From assembly GCF_965363235.1 (NCBI RefSeq), contig NC_134850.1:44512602-44576601 (forward strand): DNA of 64,000 nucleotides. Reading direction: 5' to 3'. This DNA is from Mytilus galloprovincialis. Taxonomy: Eukaryota > Mollusca > Bivalvia > Mytilida > Mytilidae. The translations under genes and the position numbers were made by a program. Below, in pieces: positions 59,411 to 64,000 of this stretch. The notes under the pieces are model-generated. The model searched no databases. It was not told where the DNA came from and worked only from the letters and a program-made list of their open reading frames with translations. Each line of letters begins with the position of its first letter. Positions within the stretch are counted from its first letter, which is position 1.

Positions 59411-60670
59411 TTGGTCAATGCTTCAACTTGAAAATAGATACATTTATTATATAAAAGAACTTAAGTATTTACCTTGTGAAAACCAATTTTGAAGTGAAAA
59501 TTTCAGGTATTTAATTCAACAGGTAAATGTGTAAAGCAAAATTATATCCGGGTGAAATTTGATCTGGAGGAAAAAATGTCACAGTAGTTGTTGTTATTTT
59601 TTTATCTGGAGGAAAATATTTCCCTGGGATATTTTTTGCTTTGCTGTGAAATTCTATCTGGGTACTTAACTTATTAAATAGTTATTAGAAAAAAACTTAT
59701 CCTTTAAAAATTCTAGGAAATAATAATAGTGTATTTGAAATAAAGCGAGATTGTTAAAAAAAAATGTTTTATAATGGGAAATATTCACATATTATCCTTG
59801 AAAAGATTCCTGAAATACTCAAGTCAATATCATCCTTTTAAAAAGAAAATTATCATGAAACATAGGGAAGAAAACCAGAAGTAGTTTCAAAGATCGTAAT
59901 TATGAAAATAATAACATGATTAAATAAGGTTAGTGAAAGTTAACAGTAATAGAAGAATTTGATTATGATGATATTTTTAACTATACAAATAGTTTTGTCT
60001 GGGGACAGAGATGTAGTTGTTGATTATATGGAAATATAAATCATAGCATAATAATATATTGGAACAAAAGCATGTTTAACAGCTGGATAGTTTAAACCTG
60101 TGAAATGTTATCTGTCTTATAAAATCAAGTTGTAAGTCATCTTTTCATATAAATGAATATATATATAAAAAAATAAGATTCAAGGAAATATTTCACTATA
60201 AAATAGATTCAGAAATCTTTAAAATATAAATTGTTCATAATTACCTCCCTTTGATAAATTATGCAAATTTTGTGTACCTTTGTGAAACATTTTATAATTA
60301 TAGTCGGGTATATATTGATTTTGAGTAACTTACATAGTAGTTAATGGGACTCTATTTCACACGGTTCTGTGAAATATAGTATGGCAAATATACATGTATA
60401 CCAGTACATACTATACGCATAACACAAATAGATTTTCACTCCTCTGGAAAAAATCAACCTGTGAAATACTATGCCTGGAAAAAAATTACTGGGACAAATT
60501 ATCCTCAGGATAAAATATCATAGAGGAAGAAATAAACTGTTACAAATGCAAGTGAGTAGATTTCAACTGATGTTTAAATCATAAAATGTATAACAGAACT
60601 TTGATAAACAATTTTGAAACAGTGATGCAGAATAAATCTTGAAAGAAAGTAAATTCTTTCTCCGTAATTA
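59411..60670. repeat. Left copy of a local duplication, split by a 1-kb insertion
   Basis: 59411-59521 and 60543-60670 together match the continuous segment 61450-61690 (shared AAATAGATACATTTATTATA, TTACCTTGTGAAAA, AATGCAAGTGAGTAGATTTC and AAAATGTATAAC). The insertion 59522-60542 is absent from the right copy. Confidence 0.82.
59522..60542. mobile_element. Element X, 1021-bp insertion
   Basis: Its borders are given by the right-hand copy of the duplication, which lacks it. Ends GTAAATGTGTAA and its rough inverse AAACTGTTAC form a short imperfect inverted repeat. Repeated GATCTGGAGGAAAA, TTATCTGGAGGAAAATAT and CTCTGGAAAAAA segments occur inside. A fragment of the same family lies at about 52249-52380. 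No coding frame is recognised. Confidence 0.65.
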
Positions 60671-60890
60671 GTAAATTTTATTAAATAACTAGAGGGGGAA
60701 TGAATAAGTCCCGAAAACTGTGAAGTAACTAAGTGTTTATGATTTAAAAAAATCACTGTTCTAGGTAAAATAAATGATAATTTAAAACTATACTATTATA
60801 GCAACAGGTAAAAAGATAATTTCTAAACTTAAACTGTCACAAGAAAACTTAAATAATGATAAATCGTTATAATTAAAAGTGCACATACAC

Positions 60891-61236
60891 CTTGCTCAGG
60901 TCTCTTACTTTTTGTTCTGTTTCTGTTTATCAAATGTAACTGCTCAACGGAAATAGACCCCAACAGCACCTGTACTTCTTCTAGCTGCCTTATGCACTCT
61001 CTGAGTTGGTGTTTTCTTAACACATCTCTCTTATTCTCTAAGACCTTTAACTCCCCCTCGAGCTCTATATCAAAATACTGAGTAGGACAAACGTCACCAG
61101 GACGCAATTCTTCACATAATCTTCTTGTTCTTCTGGTGTAGATGATGAATACAACCAGGAGATCGCTGTCTTGCCCATACTGCTGAAATAACTGAACAAC
61201 AGAATCTGATGTATCTAAACTGTTGATATATTTCAA
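60891..61236 (-). CDS. Unrecognised partial gene, helical protein exon
   Basis: The minus-strand frame reads VVQLFQQYGQDSDLLVVFII, then RRTRRLCEELRPGDV, and ELEGELKVLENKRDVLRKHQ, followed by ECIRQLEEVQVLLG. Its balanced composition, amphipathic helical or coiled-coil segments and a good donor (GAGCAAG|GTGTATG at 60891) suggest a real internal or first exon rather than chance. An acceptor-like ATATCAACAG lies near 61218, so the true exon may start there and not at the ATG. I recognise no family and see no partner exon with confidence. Upstream exons would be beyond 61240, downstream ones below 60890. Confidence 0.5.
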
Positions 61237-61449
61237 ATTACTTCACAGAACAGGAAAACATTATTTAAGTTCAAAAATTACAAATCTATATTCAAAACTA
61301 TTGAAATAGTTGATCGAAGCCTCAAATAAAACTTCAAAAGTTCAAATCTAATAAAAAATCCTTAAATCTATCGAAATTGTTGAGATCATCAACTCTAAGT
61401 CCAATAATTCAAATCTAATATTTTCCTCTTATTAAATCTATCCAAATCA

Positions 61450-61690
61450 TTGATTGACGCTTCAAATCGAAAATAGATACATTTATTATATAAAAGAAAT
61501 AAGTATTTACCTTGTGAAAACTAATTTTTGAAGTGAAAATTGCAGGTATATAATTTAACAGAAAATGCAAGTGAGTAGATTTCAACATCATAAATCATAA
61601 AATGTATAACTGATCTTTGGTAAACATTTTTGAAACAGTGAAGTAGAATTAAGAATCTTGCAAGAAATTAAATTTTTTCTCTGTAATTAA
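61450..61690. repeat. Right copy of the local duplication, uninterrupted
   Basis: It is continuous where the left copy (59411-60670) carries element X. Both copies keep TTTTCACAAG|GTAAATA on the minus strand, which has the form of a donor site. Confidence 0.8.
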
Positions 61691-62601
61691 TCATTTTTTT
61701 AAAATAAAAATTGCCAAATTTAAACTTCATTCTATTAAAATATCATGCATTGTCATTTATTTGTTAACAATTAAAATTTTGTGAAATTTCTAGTTTGTAG
61801 CCGGTCAGACTACTGTGATGAAAACTTTACTAGCCCTCGATAATTTTTAATAGCCTCGGGCTAGTGGACCATTGTTAGTGTCAAACACTGAATTGGCCAA
61901 AATATCAAGTCAAACTATTACCCAAACCCTATAACATTATATAAAGTAAATCTTCACCAAAGAAAAGCTGAAAGGTTCTACCCGATACCTGATAACTACT
62001 ATCCATCAGATACTGGATTTTTATAAACAGCTTACAGCAACATGAAAAAAAAGAATTAAACAAACGTAATCACTAAACAATACACAGACAGAAAAGATTG
62101 ATCTACAAATAGTTCCCAAAAAAGCAATGTATATATATATTTGTTCCATATTTACTTTATATATAGAATAGAATAGAATATTTGTATTTCCCAAATTACA
62201 GGGCCCATAAACCGAAGGGCATAAAATCAGATAAAATTGATTTACATAATTGGTAATACATGTACTCCAAAGTCACAAATATAAAGGTACAAATGTAAAA
62301 ACTATTATTTTTTAGTAGAAAAAAATATTTTTGCTCTCTTTTTCTCTTAAGGGGGGGGGGGGGGGCCTTGGTGGTATACATTATTTTTTTTTTAGATATA
62401 GGATTTTGCTATATTTTTCTATATAAATGAACTTTATCGTATACTTTATAGAAAAATAAAATAAAAAAGTGGGGTCACCGTTCATTTAAGCTCACAATCT
62501 GCCTTCGAAAAAAGCATACATTTTTGTAAAGGTACTTTTTTTCTGTTGAACTAATGAGAGAAATAGAGGTTACACAAATGTATATCTGAATAAAAAAATT
62601 T
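61691..62601. other. Intergenic, low complexity
   Basis: No gene seen. A run of 15 G lies at 62351-62365. GAATA/TAGAA microsatellite sequence is near 62166-62182. Confidence 0.45.
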
Positions 62602-63257
62602 GTAAGGGTTCCGCGGAACCCAGTGGCTCGCCTACTTTTGCTGTTAATCACACACTCATCAAAAATGATGAAAAAAATCAATAAAATTATACCTCTCGAT
62701 ACTATCTTTTGATTGTGAGAAGCTTCTGTCCAAGTTTGGTAAAAATCCAGGCTAGTTTAAGAATCTTAAAAATGTTTTAAATACTTTAACTGCAGACTGT
62801 ATGTAATGTTAACTGGAAGAAAAACTAAGTCCATTTATAAGTAAAATACGGGAAAAATGGAATTTTATTTTTACAAAATTTACTTCTGGATACTATCTCC
62901 TGATCATAAACAAGTTCTGGCCAAGTTTTGTACATTTCCAGGATAGTTTAAGAAAGTTATTAAAATTTTAAAAACTTTAACCACAGAGTGAATGTAATGT
63001 TTCCTGGCAGAAAAAAACTAAGTCCATTTATAAGTAAAATACGGAAAAAATGGAATTTTATTTTTACAAAATTTACTTCTGGATACTATCTTATGAACAT
63101 AAACAAGCTTCTGTCCAAGTTTCATACAATTCAAGGATAGTTTAAGAAAGTTATTAAAATTTCAAAAACTTTAACCACAGAGTGAATATTGTGGCCGACG
63201 CCGACGGAATGTAGGATCGCTATGTCTCGCTTTTTCGACTAAAGTCGAAGGCTCGAC
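62602..63257 (-). mobile_element. Family C1 HINE-like element, minus strand
   Basis: Read on the minus strand, it starts GTCGAGCCTTCGACTTTAGT with a CTTCGACTTTAGTCGAA hairpin, then GCGAGACATAGCGATCC and CCGTCGGCGTCGG. About three units near 190 bp follow, and it ends AGTAGGCGAGCCACT, the perfect palindrome GGGTTCCGCGGAACCC (62607-62622) and TTAC. It is non-coding. C2 at 23570-24033 is a 5'-incomplete relative. Confidence 0.8.
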
Positions 63258-64000
63258 AAAAAGAACTAAATTACAGAAATCACTTAAATGTTACAATAGT
63301 TTAGTTTAAGTACAGCTTAATCCAAGAAATTGATAAAAAATATAGGTCACCGATGAGTTAAAAAAGATATTTCAATTTTAATGCCAAAAGATGGAATTTT
63401 TGCACCAAAGGGAGATAATTTGGAGCTTTTTTCAATGTTATATACATTTTAAAAGTCATCTGGGGCCAAAATGATTTGATTTTTATGGTTGATGATTGAA
63501 CCATATGATAAAGTAAAAACTAATAAAGTGTAGCAGGAACAATTCTGCCTAAGATTCGGGGATGCGGACCACAGTTAATTCTAGTTTGTAAACTGATGTG
63601 TGCGGAAAACGACTGATGCCGAAAGTGATGCGCTATAATATATCTCAGTAAATGAAAACCAAAAACAATATATAATTTAATCAATAAAGTACAACTTTTA
63701 TTATGTAAAGCCAAGAGTGTAGAAATGGAGCATTCAATATCATTTCAATTTACCATACTAAGGAGGCATGCAGCAAATGCACTAACCTAATGGATACTTG
63801 GTTGGAAAGCCTGGCTTTCCTTGGTTGGACTGAATGTCAGTCCTCAGAGGATTCAAAATAAGAATCTAAAACTAGTTATATAAAATATATAAATTTCTCA
63901 CAGAAGGTAACCAAAGAATTTGCAACGATGCAAATATTAAACTTTACAATATAAATAAATATCTTTAACCAATGAATTAAAATAGCAAAAGCTATGTAAT
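63258..64000. other. End of window, nothing recognised
   Basis: No supported gene or element. An open frame on the minus strand (63520-63714) shows no recognised similarity. An imperfect TTGGTTGGA / CTTTCCTTGGTTGGAC repeat lies near 63797-63830. Confidence 0.4.

Noticed and set aside
1-64000. tRNA or rRNA genes
   Set aside because: No cloverleaf with a proper T-loop (GTTCGANTC) and matching A box was found by eye; a covariance-model scan would be decisive.

Overview
This is an AT-rich, intron-rich animal genome window. The gene content is metazoan. The dispersed repeats are of kinds I know from bivalve molluscs: elements with internal tandem repeats like oyster 'pearl' elements, and a family whose core reads GATGTGGTATGAGTG. 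I infer a bivalve, probably a marine mussel (Mytilidae). The gene calls are secure; the species is not.

Three host genes are recognised. (1) 780-2749 (-): TRAIP, a RING-type E3 ubiquitin ligase of replication-coupled repair, two coding exons, about 430 aa. (2) 8449-42225 (+): POLRMT, the mitochondrial RNA polymerase. I traced it as 32 coding exons with consistent phases and GT-AG borders except one GC-AG intron, giving 1445 aa. It runs from a presequence-like exon 1 to a C-terminal STYFFS ending like that of the human enzyme. (3) 50499-51965 (-): a 488-aa FAD/NAD(P)-binding oxidoreductase with a C-terminal membrane anchor, in one coding exon. A fourth, partial gene (about 60891-61236, -) is unrecognised. 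TRAIP and POLRMT are divergent; POLRMT and the oxidoreductase are convergent.

Most of the rest is transposable-element debris. Introns of POLRMT and the 42-50 kb and 52-64 kb regions hold at least seven families of non-coding elements with one shared plan: a hairpin or subterminal inverted repeat at the 5' end, often a short microsatellite, internal tandem units of about 145-190 bp, the matching subterminal inverted repeat, and a small hairpin close to the 3' end. This matches the known architecture of Helentron-derived HINE/pearl elements. Two copies sit in other repeats whose empty paralogue is also in the window, and both insertions lack an obvious target duplication. The window also has TTAA-flanked piggyBac-like MITEs, TA-flanked MITEs, long near-perfect palindromes, a LINE 3' end, a Penelope-like RT fragment, and a young-looking non-autonomous LTR element (52416-57109) with one nested insertion.

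Layout: 1-2750 TRAIP; 2.8-8.4 kb repeats and a Penelope-like fragment between divergent genes; 8.4-42.2 kb POLRMT; 42.2-50.5 kb repeat-rich convergent intergenic region; 50.5-52 kb oxidoreductase; 52.4-57.1 kb LTR element; 57-64 kb repeats, an unknown exon and a local duplication. TRAIP (nuclear genome maintenance) and POLRMT (mitochondrial transcription) have no known direct link, so their neighbourhood is probably incidental.
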